DNA of 64,000 nt. Origin: an uncultured Tateyamaria sp. (GTDB lineage: Bacteria > Pseudomonadota > Alphaproteobacteria > Rhodobacterales > Rhodobacteraceae). Under the pieces are notes generated by a model. That model was not told the DNA's origin and did no database searches. It saw only the letters and a program-made list of their open reading frames with translations. Location: contig NZ_CANMBJ010000005.1 in assembly GCF_947496075.1 (NCBI RefSeq), positions 62,001 through 126,000 on the forward strand, written 5' to 3'. Each line of letters opens with the position of its first letter. Position 1 is the stretch's first letter. Below are positions 42,346 to 50,748 of the stretch, one piece after another. Both the position numbers and the translations under genes were made by a program.

Positions 42346-42585
42346 CTACTTCCCTTCAAGCGCCTCGATCCGGGCCTTCAGCGCTTCGTTCTCTTCCCGC
42401 GCCTTCTGTGCCATCGCGCGCACGGCGTCGAACTCTTCGCGCGTGACGAAATCACGATCCGCCAGCCAGCGGTCCATCATGGATTTCATCGCCGTCTCGG
42501 CCTCGTCCTTCGCGCCCTGGGCCACGCCCATCGCGTTGGTCATCAATTGCGAGATGTCGTCGAAAATCTTGCCGCGTGCTTGCAT
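42346..42585 (-). CDS. Ubiquinone biosynthesis accessory factor UbiK-like (BMFP family)
   Basis: A 79-residue protein of the YqiC/UbiK (BMFP) family. It has an amphipathic N-terminal helix (KIFDDISQLMTNAMGVAQGAKDEAETAMKSMMDRWL) and a C-terminal coiled coil (REEFDAVRAMAQKAREENEALKARIEALEGK), the usual trimeric arrangement. UbiK helps the ubiquinone biosynthesis enzymes and associates with lipid. A larger frame on this strand (to 43470) is a shadow of lgt; the ATG at 42585 with AAAGGA upstream is the credible start. Divergent from lgt. Confidence 0.85.
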   Translation of the reverse strand: MQARGKIFDDISQLMTNAMGVAQGAKDEAETAMKSMMDRWLADRDFVTREEFDAVRAMAQKAREENEALKARIEALEGK

Positions 42586-42681
42586 GATGTCGTGTTCCTT
42601 TGAAACCTGTTGCCTATATGGACACAGACGTGGGGCGAGGCAAGGTTGACCTGCCCCCCAAGCAGAGGCATTGAGACGCAG

Positions 42682-43578
42682 ATGACAGGCGCACTCCCCT
42701 TCCCCGACATCTCGCCCGAGATCTTCTCGATCTCGCTTTTCGGCATGGAACTGGCCCTGCGCTGGTATGCCTTGGCCTATATCGTGGGCATCATCATCGG
42801 CTGGCGGCTGGTGGTGATGGCGCTGAAGGCCCCGCGCCTTTGGCCGAACCAGACACCCCCGCTGAGCCCCGGCCAGACCGAGGATATGCTGACCTGGATC
42901 ATTCTGGGCGTCCTGTTGGGTGGGCGGATTGGTTACGTGCTCTTCTATCAACCCGGCACCTATCTGAGCGATCCCCTGTCCATTATCGCGATCTGGGAGG
43001 GCGGGATGTCCTTTCATGGCGGTATGTTGGGCGTGATCCTGGCCTTCTGGCTTTATACCCGCCGGCACAAGCTGCCTTTGCTGACCACCGCCGATGCCGT
43101 GGCGATTGGCACGCCGCCCGGTCTGCTCTTGGGTCGGATGGCGAATTTTATCAATGCCGAGCTGTGGGGACGGCCGACCGAGTTGCCCTGGGGCGTGGTG
43201 TTTCCCGGGCAGGCGGCGCAGTACTGTCCTGACATCGTGGGGGCCTGTGCGCGGCATCCGTCGCAGCTCTACGAGGCATTTCTGGAAGGGTTTGTCCTGC
43301 TGGTTGTCCTGTTGTGGATGGCGTGGCGGCGGGATGGGTTCAAGAAACCGGGCCTGCTGACGGGCGTGTTCCTGGCGGGCTACGGCATCAGCCGTTTCCT
43401 TGTGGAATTCGTGCGCCAACCCGATGCGCAGTTCATTTCCGAGGGCAATCCGCTGGGCCTTGCCTGGCACATCGGTGGCTATGGTTTGACTATGGGCCAG
43501 ATTCTGTCCCTGCCGATGATCCTTCTGGGCCTGTGGCTGATCACCCGCGCCCGCCGGCGGGTTGCAGCACCGGCATGA
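42682..43578 (+). CDS. lgt: Prolipoprotein diacylglyceryl transferase
   Basis: A 298-residue inner-membrane enzyme that transfers diacylglycerol from phosphatidylglycerol to the lipobox cysteine of prolipoproteins. About seven helices. Family motifs are [41 protein letters not shown], the Lgt signature [14 protein letters not shown] and [15 protein letters not shown] use the ATG at 42682; an in-frame upstream ATG at 42610 is unsupported. The stop overlaps the midA start (ATGA). The order lgt-midA-pgeF is conserved in alphaproteobacteria. Confidence 0.94.
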   Translation: MTGALPFPDISPEIFSISLFGMELALRWYALAYIVGIIIGWRLVVMALKAPRLWPNQTPPLSPGQTEDMLTWIILGVLLGGRIGYVLFYQPGTYLSDPLSIIAIWEGGMSFHGGMLGVILAFWLYTRRHKLPLLTTADAVAIGTPPGLLLGRMANFINAELWGRPTELPWGVVFPGQAAQYCPDIVGACARHPSQLYEAFLEGFVLLVVLLWMAWRRDGFKKPGLLTGVFLAGYGISRFLVEFVRQPDAQFISEGNPLGLAWHIGGYGLTMGQILSLPMILLGLWLITRARRRVAAPA

Positions 43579-44636
43579 GCCTGAAGGACGGCCTTATCGC
43601 GCGCATTGCGGCGCATGGGCCGATCACCATCGCCGACTACATGGCCGAGGTGCTGCTGCATCCGGTGCATGGCTACTACACCACCCGTGATCCGCTGGGG
43701 GCTGCGGGCGACTTCACCACCGCGCCCGAGATCAGCCAGATGTTTGGCGAGCTTATCGGCCTGTCGCTGGCCCAAAGCTGGCTGAACCAGGGGGCGCCTG
43801 CGCCGTTCACGCTGGCAGAGCTTGGACCGGGGCGCGGCACTTTGATGGCCGATATTCTGCGCGCGACAGCGCGGGTGCGCGGATTTCATGAGGCGGCACG
43901 GGTTACCTTGATCGAGGCGTCTCCTTCATTGCAGGAGGTGCAGCGTACGACCCTTGACGGGTTTGATTTCACCTATGTTGAGGGGGCCGACCACCTGCCC
44001 GACGCACCGCTGTGGCTGGTCGCAAACGAGTTTTTCGACGCTTTACCGGTGCGGCAATTCCAGCGCGATGGCACGGGCTGGCGCGAACGGTGCGTGGGGC
44101 TCAGCGACAACACGCTGTCCTTTGGCCTGTCGCCCGCCGCGCCGCAAGCCACGTTGGCGCATCGGCTGGACGACACCGAGGACGGCCAGCTGGTCGAGAT
44201 CTGCCCATCAGCCTCGCCGATCATGTCGGCCATCAGCACCCGGATCGAGACCCATGGCGGGACCGCGCTGATCATCGACTATGGCGATTGGCGGTCGCTG
44301 GGTGACACGTTACAGTCCATGCAAGACCACAAAGCCGTCGATCTGCTGGCCAATCCCGGCCAAGCCGATCTGACGGCCCACGTGGATTTCGAAGCGCTGA
44401 CGCAGGCCGCCGCCCCTGCCGCCTTTTCCCGGGTCACCCCGCAAGGCGTGTTCCTGGAACGGCTGGGCATCACGGCGCGCGCGCAGGCATTGGCCGCAAA
44501 ACTGGACGGTTCCGCACTGGATGCTCACATTGCGGCACATCGACGGTTGACGCATCCCGATGAAATGGGAAACCTGTTCAAGGTTCTGGGGCTTTTCCCA
44601 ACCACTGCTGCACCACCGCCCGGACTGGAACGATGA
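43575..44636 (+). CDS. SAM-dependent methyltransferase, MidA/NDUFAF7 family
   Basis: A 353-residue class I methyltransferase of the MidA (NDUFAF7, DUF185) family. The N-terminus has [46 protein letters not shown], highly characteristic, and the SAM site is [17 protein letters not shown]. It also has [16 protein letters not shown] and LIIDYGD. In mitochondria the homologue methylates an arginine of a complex I subunit. The frame extends upstream through lgt, but the true start is the ATG at 43575 overlapping the lgt stop. It overlaps pgeF by ATGA. Confidence 0.92.
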   Translation: MSLKDGLIARIAAHGPITIADYMAEVLLHPVHGYYTTRDPLGAAGDFTTAPEISQMFGELIGLSLAQSWLNQGAPAPFTLAELGPGRGTLMADILRATARVRGFHEAARVTLIEASPSLQEVQRTTLDGFDFTYVEGADHLPDAPLWLVANEFFDALPVRQFQRDGTGWRERCVGLSDNTLSFGLSPAAPQATLAHRLDDTEDGQLVEICPSASPIMSAISTRIETHGGTALIIDYGDWRSLGDTLQSMQDHKAVDLLANPGQADLTAHVDFEALTQAAAPAAFSRVTPQGVFLERLGITARAQALAAKLDGSALDAHIAAHRRLTHPDEMGNLFKVLGLFPTTAAPPPGLER

Positions 44637-45388
44637 CGTTGGAAATTCTGACTGCCGAGAGCCTGATACCTGTCCGGCACGGGTTTTTCACCCGCAAGGG
44701 GGGCGCATCCTCTGGCATCTTTGCAGGTCTCAATTGTGGGACGGGCAGTTCTGATCAAACTGAAATCGTGGCGATCAACCGCGGGCGGGTGGCCGAAGCG
44801 ATGGGCGTTGGATCGGACAAGCTTGCCGGTGTGCATCAGGTTCATTCCGGCGACGCGGTTCAGGTCACAACAGCCCCTGAACCAAAACCCAAGGCGGATG
44901 GGCTGGTCACAGCAACGCCCGGTCTGGCGCTGTCCGTGCTGACCGCAGACTGTCAGCCGGTTTTGTTTGCAGATGCAGAGGCACAGGTCATCGGTGCCGC
45001 ACATGCGGGCTGGAAAGGCGCGCAGGCCGGGATCATGGAGGCGACAGTCGACGCCATGGTCGCCCTTGGCGCCACGCGCGAGAACATCCACGCGGTCATT
45101 GGCCCTACGATCAGCCAACGCGCCTACGAGGTTGGTCCGGAATTTTTTGACATCTTCCTGGACGAGGACCCGGAGAACACCCGCTTTTTTGCAGGTGGGG
45201 ATGGTGATCGGATGCATTTCGACCTTGCGGGATACGGGCTGATGCGCCTGCGGGCAGCAGGGATCGCATCGGCTGAATGGACCCGGCATTGCACCTATTT
45301 CGATCCTGACAGGTTCTATTCCTATCGGCGGTCCGTGCATCAGAAGGACCCCGACTACGGGCGTCTGATCTCTACCATCGTTCTGTGA
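44633..45388 (+). CDS. pgeF: Peptidoglycan editing factor PgeF (polyphenol oxidase/YfiH family)
   Basis: A 251-residue cytoplasmic protein of the YfiH/DUF152 family. Zinc or copper ligand motifs are HQVHSGDAV, LTADCQPVLF, IGAAHAGWKGA and RHCTYFDPDRFYSYRR. PgeF prevents misincorporation of non-canonical residues in peptidoglycan precursors; related proteins show purine nucleosidase-like or laccase activity. It is last in the lgt-midA-pgeF operon, joined by ATGA. Confidence 0.92.
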   Translation: MTLEILTAESLIPVRHGFFTRKGGASSGIFAGLNCGTGSSDQTEIVAINRGRVAEAMGVGSDKLAGVHQVHSGDAVQVTTAPEPKPKADGLVTATPGLALSVLTADCQPVLFADAEAQVIGAAHAGWKGAQAGIMEATVDAMVALGATRENIHAVIGPTISQRAYEVGPEFFDIFLDEDPENTRFFAGGDGDRMHFDLAGYGLMRLRAAGIASAEWTRHCTYFDPDRFYSYRRSVHQKDPDYGRLISTIVL

Positions 45389-45623
45389 TTGGGGCACAAA
45401 TCGGGCGGGCCTTGCCATCCTGCTGTCCAATTGTTTCCAGATCGGGACCAATCAAGTGCCAAACGGGCAACAAATACAGGCGATCCTGACACGCCACAAT
45501 TGTGCATCCACGTATTTGAATTTTTCTGAGAATTGTTTCCATTGGCCCCAAACATGCCCGATTGCACCGCCATTCTGTTTCTCAACGGGCAACAGACCCA
45601 GAGCATTGAGCAGAGGACAGACC

Positions 45624-45764
45624 ATGACAAACGCACGCTTCATCAAATCGGTAACCGACGCCGCCAAGCAAGACGCACCACAAATGCCGTGGGCACGTGG
45701 CAAACGGCGCGCGGCTTTTGTCGCAAAGCGCAAGGCCGCGTTGGAGCTGCGCAAGTCCGCCTGA
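45624..45764 (+). CDS. Small basic protein of unknown function
   Basis: A 46-residue protein with MTNARFIKSVTDAAKQD at the start and a strongly basic second half (WARGKRRAAFVAKRKAALELRKSA). GAGGA lies six bases ahead of the ATG at 45624. The frame is open to 45456 but the upstream part is not credible. It resembles short conserved proteins seen in Rhodobacterales genomes, which I recall only generally. The high charge suggests nucleic-acid or ribosome binding, without proof. Confidence 0.6.
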   Translation: MTNARFIKSVTDAAKQDAPQMPWARGKRRAAFVAKRKAALELRKSA

Positions 45765-45820
45765 ATGGCGAATCGGAATGTGGCAGACCTGCCCCGTTTC
45801 ATGTGAACAATGTCTTAAGC

Positions 45821-45839
45821 GGCGCGCCATTGGTGCGCC
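45821..45839. terminator. Hairpin after the small basic protein gene
   Basis: GGCGCGCC, a short loop, then GGTGCGCC form an 8-bp stem with one mismatch. No strong T-run follows (GTTCATGGTTT), so termination is only possible. Confidence 0.4.
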
Positions 45840-45988
45840 GTTCATGGTTTATAGCCCCGATTCTTTGACAATTTGCGGCAATTTTAAGAATTAAGCCTCA
45901 TAAACTTGACACAAGGACGCGTTCCGTCTGTCGTCGTCGGTGGGGGCCGATACGGATGTGACTGGTACTGCGAGGTTACATTTCATAT

Positions 45989-46738
45989 ATGACGTTCCCT
46001 GCTGCCCTGCGCGCACCGCGCGCAATTGAAGAACGATTTGCGACGCCCATGGCTCGGCCTGACTATCCTCCACTCCGCACATTCGAGGTTGCGGCACTGC
46101 GCGCCGACGGGTCGCGCAGCATCGGCACGTTCAAGGCCCCGGCCCTGCCGCTGTTTGAATCCGCTTTCTCGGCCTTTGCACGTGGCGTGGTGTTGTCCAG
46201 CCCGGGCGGCGGCATTGCGATCGAGGATTTGCAGCCGGGCGATTGGCTCAACACTTCATCCGGTGATCCGGCGCAGGTCATATGGATCGGGTCATCGAAT
46301 TTTGTGCCGTCGGATATGGGGCGTCGCATTCCGCTGATCCGGGTCATGGCGGACAGCTTTGGCCAGCAGCGCCCCAGTTCATTCCTCACCGTGGGTCCCG
46401 GCGCGCGACTGCTGCAAACGCCGGCGCATCTGCGCGGCACAACCGGTGGCGAATCCCTGCTGACGCCCGCGTCGGAATTCGTGGACAACGTCAATGTCAT
46501 CGAGGTCGTTCCACCAACCCCCATTCGGCTGTTCCACATCTGCCTGACGCGCCACGCGGCTGTGGATGTCGGGGGAATCGCAGCCGAAACATTCCATCCG
46601 GGCATGAACGCCACGCGGCAGGTGACACATGCACAACGCGATCTGTTCCTGTCGATGTTTCCCCACATCTCACGCGTGACAGATTTCGGGCCGCTGGCCC
46701 ATCCGCGTGCCCCGGAACGGGACAGCGTCAGCAGCTGA
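45989..46738 (+). CDS. Hint-domain protein lacking the self-cleavage cysteine
   Basis: A 249-residue protein with a Hint (hedgehog/intein-like) domain at about 60-200: VLSSPGGGIAIEDLQPGDWLNTSSGDPAQVIWIGSS, later LLTPASEFVDNVNVIEVVPPTPIRLFHICLTRHAAVDVGGIAAETFHPG. Many rhodobacterial Hint proteins begin this domain with a Cys that performs the acyl shift; here the equivalent region reads FARGVVLS with no Cys. The domain is therefore probably structural and not autoprocessing. No signal peptide. RBS GAGG is about 13 bases upstream. Monocistronic, convergent with the Lrp regulator. Confidence 0.75.
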   Translation: MTFPAALRAPRAIEERFATPMARPDYPPLRTFEVAALRADGSRSIGTFKAPALPLFESAFSAFARGVVLSSPGGGIAIEDLQPGDWLNTSSGDPAQVIWIGSSNFVPSDMGRRIPLIRVMADSFGQQRPSSFLTVGPGARLLQTPAHLRGTTGGESLLTPASEFVDNVNVIEVVPPTPIRLFHICLTRHAAVDVGGIAAETFHPGMNATRQVTHAQRDLFLSMFPHISRVTDFGPLAHPRAPERDSVSS

Positions 46739-46759
46739 CCCGGCGGCTGCCGGAGCCGG

Positions 46760-47260
46760 TCAGGCGGATTTCGCCAACCGCGCTTCCAACACGTCGAACG
46801 GCACGCCGGGGGAATCCTTGGCCTGCCGGATCACCAGCGAGGTCTTGACCGAAGCCACGTTCGGCGTTGTCAGCAACTCGCCCGTCAGAAAGCTTTGAAA
46901 GCTGGACAGGTCGGGCGCCACGCATTTCAGGATGAAATCGACCTCGCCATTCAGCATGTGGCATTCCCGGACCAGCGGCCACGCACGGCACTTGTCCTCG
47001 AACGCGCTCAGATCGGCCTCCGCCTGGCTGGCCAGACCCACATTGGCAAAGACCTGCACCTCGAACCCGAGCTCGTGGCTGTCCACATCCGCATGGTAGC
47101 CGCGGATGTATCCGCTTTCCTCCAACGTCCGCACCCGGCGCAGGCAGGGCGGCGCTGAGATGCCGACTCGCTTCGCAAGCTCCACATTGGTCATGCGACC
47201 GTCCGCCTGCAGTTCTGCCAGAATTTTCCGGTCAATCGGATCGAGTCGCGTGCTCGCCAT
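46760..47260 (-). CDS. Lrp/AsnC family transcriptional regulator
   Basis: A 166-residue regulator with an N-terminal HTH (about 1-60: LDPIDRKILAELQADGRMTNVELAKRVGISAPPCLRRVRTLEESGYIRGYHADVD) and a C-terminal RAM effector domain (about 75-150). The ATG at 47260 follows GGGGG at a good distance; ATG 47272 is also possible, and the longer frame to 47365 crosses the promoter. It is divergent from trxB, and an AATTGCGCAATT palindrome lies between them. Amino acid effector likely, identity unknown. Confidence 0.88.
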   Translation of the reverse strand: MASTRLDPIDRKILAELQADGRMTNVELAKRVGISAPPCLRRVRTLEESGYIRGYHADVDSHELGFEVQVFANVGLASQAEADLSAFEDKCRAWPLVRECHMLNGEVDFILKCVAPDLSSFQSFLTGELLTTPNVASVKTSLVIRQAKDSPGVPFDVLEARLAKSA

Positions 47261-47323
47261 CAAAGCCCCCATGAATTTGCGGTTGTTATAACACGCCCGC
47301 AGGTGCGCGCAATAATATTTCAC

Positions 47324-47335
47324 AATTGCGCAATT
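47324..47335. promoter_or_regulatory. Candidate Lrp operator between the lrp-type gene and trxB
   Basis: AATTGCGCAATT is a perfect 12-bp palindrome in AT-rich sequence 64 bases before the regulator start, with related TGCGCGCAAT and CGCATTGCG segments beside it. It is suited to autoregulation and possibly trxB control. Confidence 0.45.
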
Positions 47336-47448
47336 TTCCGAAATGACGCATTGCGTGCACTGCAACCCGGATGCCCATTTCCAGGGTTCAATCCCGCGCG
47401 TTCGGCGTCTATATCAGACAGGCTTTCAAACACCAGACGGGGGTCAAA

Positions 47449-48417
47449 ATGGCTGAGACGAAGCGCACAAAGGTTCTGATTATCGGCTCGGGTCCTGCAG
47501 GATACACTGCGGGGGTCTATGCCAGCCGCGCCATGCTGAACCCGATCCTTGTGCAGGGGATCGAGCCCGGCGGCCAGCTGACCACCACCACCGAGGTCGA
47601 GAATTGGCCCGGGGATACCGAGGTTCAGGGCCCCGACCTGATGATCCGCATGCAGGAACATGCCAAGGCGATGGGCACCGAAATCATCGGTGACATCATC
47701 ACATCCGTCGACTGGTCCAAACGCCCCTTCGTGGCCCAATCCGACAGCGGCACCGAATACATGGCTGACTCCGTCATTCTGGCTACCGGTGCCCGCGCCA
47801 AATGGCTGGGCATGCCATCCGAAGAAAAATTCAAAGGCTTTGGCGTATCCGCCTGTGCCACCTGCGACGGGTTCTTCTACCGGGGTCAGGAGATCGTCGT
47901 GATCGGAGGCGGCAACACCGCCGTCGAAGAAGCACTGTTCCTGACCAACTTCGCCTCCAAGGTCACATTGGTCCACCGCCGGGATGAGTTGCGGGCCGAA
48001 AAGATCCTGCAGGACCGCCTGTTCAAGAACCCCAAGATCGAACCTCTGTGGTTCCACCAGCTGGAAGAGGTCTATGGCACCGACAGCCCGCTGGGGGTCG
48101 AGGGCGTGAAGGTCAAGAACGTGCAGACGGGTGAGATCACGGACATCCCAGCCAAGGGCGTCTTTGTCGCCATCGGTCACGCACCGGCCAATGAGTTGGT
48201 CAAAGACACGCTGGAAACCCATATGGGCGGCTATGTCGTAACCAAGCCCGACAGCACCGAAACGTCGATCCCCGGTGTGTTTGCCGCAGGCGACATCACC
48301 GACTGGCAATACCGCCAGGCAATCACATCCGCCGGCATGGGCTGCCAGGCGGCACTTGAGGCCGAACGGTTCATCGCGGAAACCGAAAGCGGCGCCGAGG
48401 AGATGGCAGCCGAGTAG
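47449..48417 (+). CDS. trxB: Thioredoxin reductase
   Basis: A 322-residue NADPH-dependent flavoprotein that keeps thioredoxin reduced. The FAD motif is VLIIGSGPAGYTAGVYASRA. The redox-active disulphide is CATC (Cys136, Cys139) in SACATCDGFFYRG, followed by the NADPH motif IVVIGGGNTAVEEALFL. The C-terminal GVFAAGDITDWQYRQAITSAGMGCQAA is typical. Start at 47449 after GGGGGTC. Divergent from the Lrp-type gene, so regulation may be shared. Confidence 0.95.
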   Translation: MAETKRTKVLIIGSGPAGYTAGVYASRAMLNPILVQGIEPGGQLTTTTEVENWPGDTEVQGPDLMIRMQEHAKAMGTEIIGDIITSVDWSKRPFVAQSDSGTEYMADSVILATGARAKWLGMPSEEKFKGFGVSACATCDGFFYRGQEIVVIGGGNTAVEEALFLTNFASKVTLVHRRDELRAEKILQDRLFKNPKIEPLWFHQLEEVYGTDSPLGVEGVKVKNVQTGEITDIPAKGVFVAIGHAPANELVKDTLETHMGGYVVTKPDSTETSIPGVFAAGDITDWQYRQAITSAGMGCQAALEAERFIAETESGAEEMAAE

Positions 48418-48426
48418 GTAAATACA

Positions 48427-48795
48427 CTACGGCGTATCCAGTGCTTTCTCCACGGCATGCTTCAACGCGTCGTATTCCCGTTGCGGGATACCCGTCATTG
48501 CAGCACTGACAGACGATACCTCGTCGGCGTAAGCGTCGGGAGCGTCGAATAGCGCCCCCGGTGCGGTGAACTGGCTACCTGTCAGATCATATCGCTCATC
48601 ATTGATCCGATTGTAGTAGTGCCAGACACCGGGCAACCGCGTGCGCAACACCTCTCCACCGAACATGTCGCAGATGACCGCCGCAGTGACATTGCACTGA
48701 CCCAAGGCGGGATTGTCCGCCTGCCATTGCACTGCCGTTTTGAGCGACCAGGCCCCATGCAATGCAGAACGTACCGTTTGTTCGTCAAAGGTCAT
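48427..48795 (-). CDS. YunG family protein
   Basis: A 122-residue protein resembling the Bacillus YunG family. The pattern NPALGQCNVTAAVICDMFGGEVLRT followed by GVWHYYNRINDERYDLTGSQF recalls papain/NlpC-like small domains (Cys then His), with Cys34 and His59 as possible active residues. No signal peptide. Convergent with trxB (9 bases apart). Function is not established for the family. Confidence 0.7.
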   Translation of the reverse strand: MTFDEQTVRSALHGAWSLKTAVQWQADNPALGQCNVTAAVICDMFGGEVLRTRLPGVWHYYNRINDERYDLTGSQFTAPGALFDAPDAYADEVSSVSAAMTGIPQREYDALKHAVEKALDTP

Positions 48796-48933
48796 GCGCC
48801 ACTGCTCTCCGCTTCATTAACGCCAATGCTATCGCCGTCGATGGCGAACGCAACACGATCACCGTGCGACGCCTTGACCAGACGCATCGGCCCGGCCACC
48901 CTGTACCGAAGCAAAAACAAGCAAAGGGCAGTC

Positions 48934-50622
48934 ATGGCGCACGCGATCTGGCGCGGCAGTTTGGCAACAAGGATCAGGATCGTCAGCGGTCTGATCCTGA
49001 TGGTCTATCTGACCCTGCACATCCTGAATCTTGCAACGATCCTGATTTCGCCCACGGCTTTTGACACGTTTCAGGCCGCACGCCTTTGGGTGATCCGGTC
49101 GGATGTGGGCACGGCAGTGATTATGTCGGCCTTCTTGGCCCATATGCTGTTGTCTCTGGGCAAAGTCGTTGTGGCACGGACGTTGCGCATGCCGCTGACC
49201 GACTGGGTGCAGATCCTCTTGGGCCTGCTGATTCCCATCATGTTGGTGGATCACCTGATATACACCCGCGCCGCACACGAGATGCTGGGCGTCACCACGA
49301 TGTTTGGATACGTCAACCGGCTGATCTGGGGGACGGGGGATGGCTGGGCACAAGCCGTTCTTTTGCTGGTGGCGTGGGGCCATGGCTGGATCGGCCTGCA
49401 CATGTGGCTGCGCCTGACATCCTGGTGGCAACGGGCCATCCCATGGCTGATCGGCATCGCGGTCATATTGCCGACGCTGGCCCTGGTTGGGTACATGACC
49501 TTTGCCCGCACAATCACCGGATTGCTCAGCAATCCGCGCGCTGAAGAGGTGGCGCACGCGGCGTGGAACTGGCCCGACGCACAGGGCTTCGCGGCGCTGG
49601 CCGCCGCCGCCAACAACATGACGCTGGCGGTCTGGGCCGTGCTGGGGTTCGCCATTGTCGCCTTTCTGGCGCGGCGCGGGCTCGCGGCCATCGCCCGCCC
49701 CATCCGCATCCACTATGTGGACGGGCCCAGCGTCCGGGCCCCGCGTGGTCAGACCATTCTTGAAACCTCCCGCAGCAGCGGTGTCACCCATACGGCTCTG
49801 TGTGGTGGGCGGGGTCGGTGTACGACCTGCCGCGTGATTGTCGAGGAAGGGCTGGAAGACTTACCTGCCCCGTCAGAGGCCGAACAAAAAAGCCTGATCG
49901 CCGTGAACGCGCCGCCCAACGCACGGTTGGCCTGCCAAGTGCGGCCCACAAGCTCGGTTCGGGTGTTCCGCGTCTTTGACCGCGATGGCAAACGCGGGCG
50001 CGCCCATGCCAGTCAGGGCAAAGAGGCGCAGCTGGCTGTTTTGTTTCTGGACATGCGCGGGTTCACAGCCCGGACGGATGGGCAATTGCCCTATGACGTT
50101 GTGCATCTGCTGAACCGCTTTTTTGACGAGATTGTCCCCCCGATCAACGCCGCCGGCGGGACGGTGGACAAGTATATGGGTGATGGGCTGATGGCGGTGT
50201 TCGAAAGCGCCACCGCCGAAATATCCGCCCGCTCCGCCATTCAGGCGGTTGAGGGTATTGGCAAAGCCCTCGCCGACTTCAATCAAAGACTGGACAGCGA
50301 AGGCAGCGCACCGGTGGCCATTGGGATCGGCGTGCATCTGGGCAATGTTGTGCTGGGCGAAATTGGCGCTGCGGGTCACGCCCCCCGCACGCTGATCGGT
50401 GACACCGTGAACATTGCATCGCGATTGGAAAGCGAGACGAAGGCGCGCAGCGCGCAAGTGCTTGTGTCTATGGACACGTTGCACGCCGCCGGTCTGGACG
50501 CGCCCAAGGATGTCGTGGTGTCCTTGTCACTGCGCGGGCGCGAGGCGCCGCTGGAGGCGGTCCCCTTGGCCAATGCAACCGATATCGGCGCCCTTGCGCT
50601 GTGGATTGCCGCACCTGCCTGA
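48934..50622 (+). CDS. Membrane-bound class III adenylate cyclase with histidine-rich anchor and [2Fe-2S] domain
   Basis: A 562-residue protein in three parts. Residues 1-265 form about six membrane helices with histidines at 29, 70, 107, 150 and 156, similar to the diheme-b anchor of succinate:quinone oxidoreductases. Residues ~265-355 are a plant-type [2Fe-2S] ferredoxin domain (CGGRGRCTTCRV and a later ACQV). Residues ~365-530 are a class III cyclase catalytic domain (VLFLDMRGFTART, DKYMGDGLMAVF, LIGDTVNIASRLE). This is the layout described for Sinorhizobium CyaC, a quinone-responsive adenylate cyclase. Start at 48934 (AAAGGG upstream). It probably couples respiratory redox state to cAMP; heme binding here is inferred. 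Confidence 0.87.
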   Translation: MAHAIWRGSLATRIRIVSGLILMVYLTLHILNLATILISPTAFDTFQAARLWVIRSDVGTAVIMSAFLAHMLLSLGKVVVARTLRMPLTDWVQILLGLLIPIMLVDHLIYTRAAHEMLGVTTMFGYVNRLIWGTGDGWAQAVLLLVAWGHGWIGLHMWLRLTSWWQRAIPWLIGIAVILPTLALVGYMTFARTITGLLSNPRAEEVAHAAWNWPDAQGFAALAAAANNMTLAVWAVLGFAIVAFLARRGLAAIARPIRIHYVDGPSVRAPRGQTILETSRSSGVTHTALCGGRGRCTTCRVIVEEGLEDLPAPSEAEQKSLIAVNAPPNARLACQVRPTSSVRVFRVFDRDGKRGRAHASQGKEAQLAVLFLDMRGFTARTDGQLPYDVVHLLNRFFDEIVPPINAAGGTVDKYMGDGLMAVFESATAEISARSAIQAVEGIGKALADFNQRLDSEGSAPVAIGIGVHLGNVVLGEIGAAGHAPRTLIGDTVNIASRLESETKARSAQVLVSMDTLHAAGLDAPKDVVVSLSLRGREAPLEAVPLANATDIGALALWIAAPA

Positions 50623-50687
50623 CACACTTGACGCGGCACACATGGCCGTTACGCATTTGCCACAACTGCGGAAATCCGCGCACTGCA

Positions 50688-50715
50688 AAAGTTTGTTCTT
50701 CCATGAACAAACTTT
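50688..50715. promoter_or_regulatory. Perfect 11-bp-arm inverted repeat upstream of the MarR-sulfurylase frame
   Basis: AAAGTTTGTTC, six bases, then GAACAAACTTT, followed shortly by a second smaller palindrome GTTCACCCGTGAAC (50727-50740). The location immediately before a frame beginning with a MarR-type domain suggests an autoregulatory operator. As there is no T-run after the arm, it does not look like a terminator of the cyclase gene, though it could also lower read-through. Confidence 0.6.
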
Positions 50716-50748
50716 CTGTGAAATGTGTTCACCCGTGAACGCAACCGA

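Noticed and set aside
42586-43470. Upstream extension of the UbiK frame opposite lgt
   Set aside because: The extension is the antisense of lgt; only the last 79 codons show protein character and a ribosome site.
44633-45388. Laccase activity for the PgeF gene
   Set aside because: Sequence fits the YfiH family; it lacks multicopper oxidase clusters, so a true laccase call is not supported.
47380-47395. GGTTCAATCC-like sequence resembling a tRNA T-arm
   Set aside because: No acceptor, D or anticodon stems can be drawn around it; it lies in the trxB leader.
50688-50740. LexA (SOS) boxes in the TTC/GAAC-rich region
   Set aside because: Alphaproteobacterial LexA sites are direct repeats GTTC-N7-GTTC; here the GTTC/GAAC elements are inverted with different spacing.
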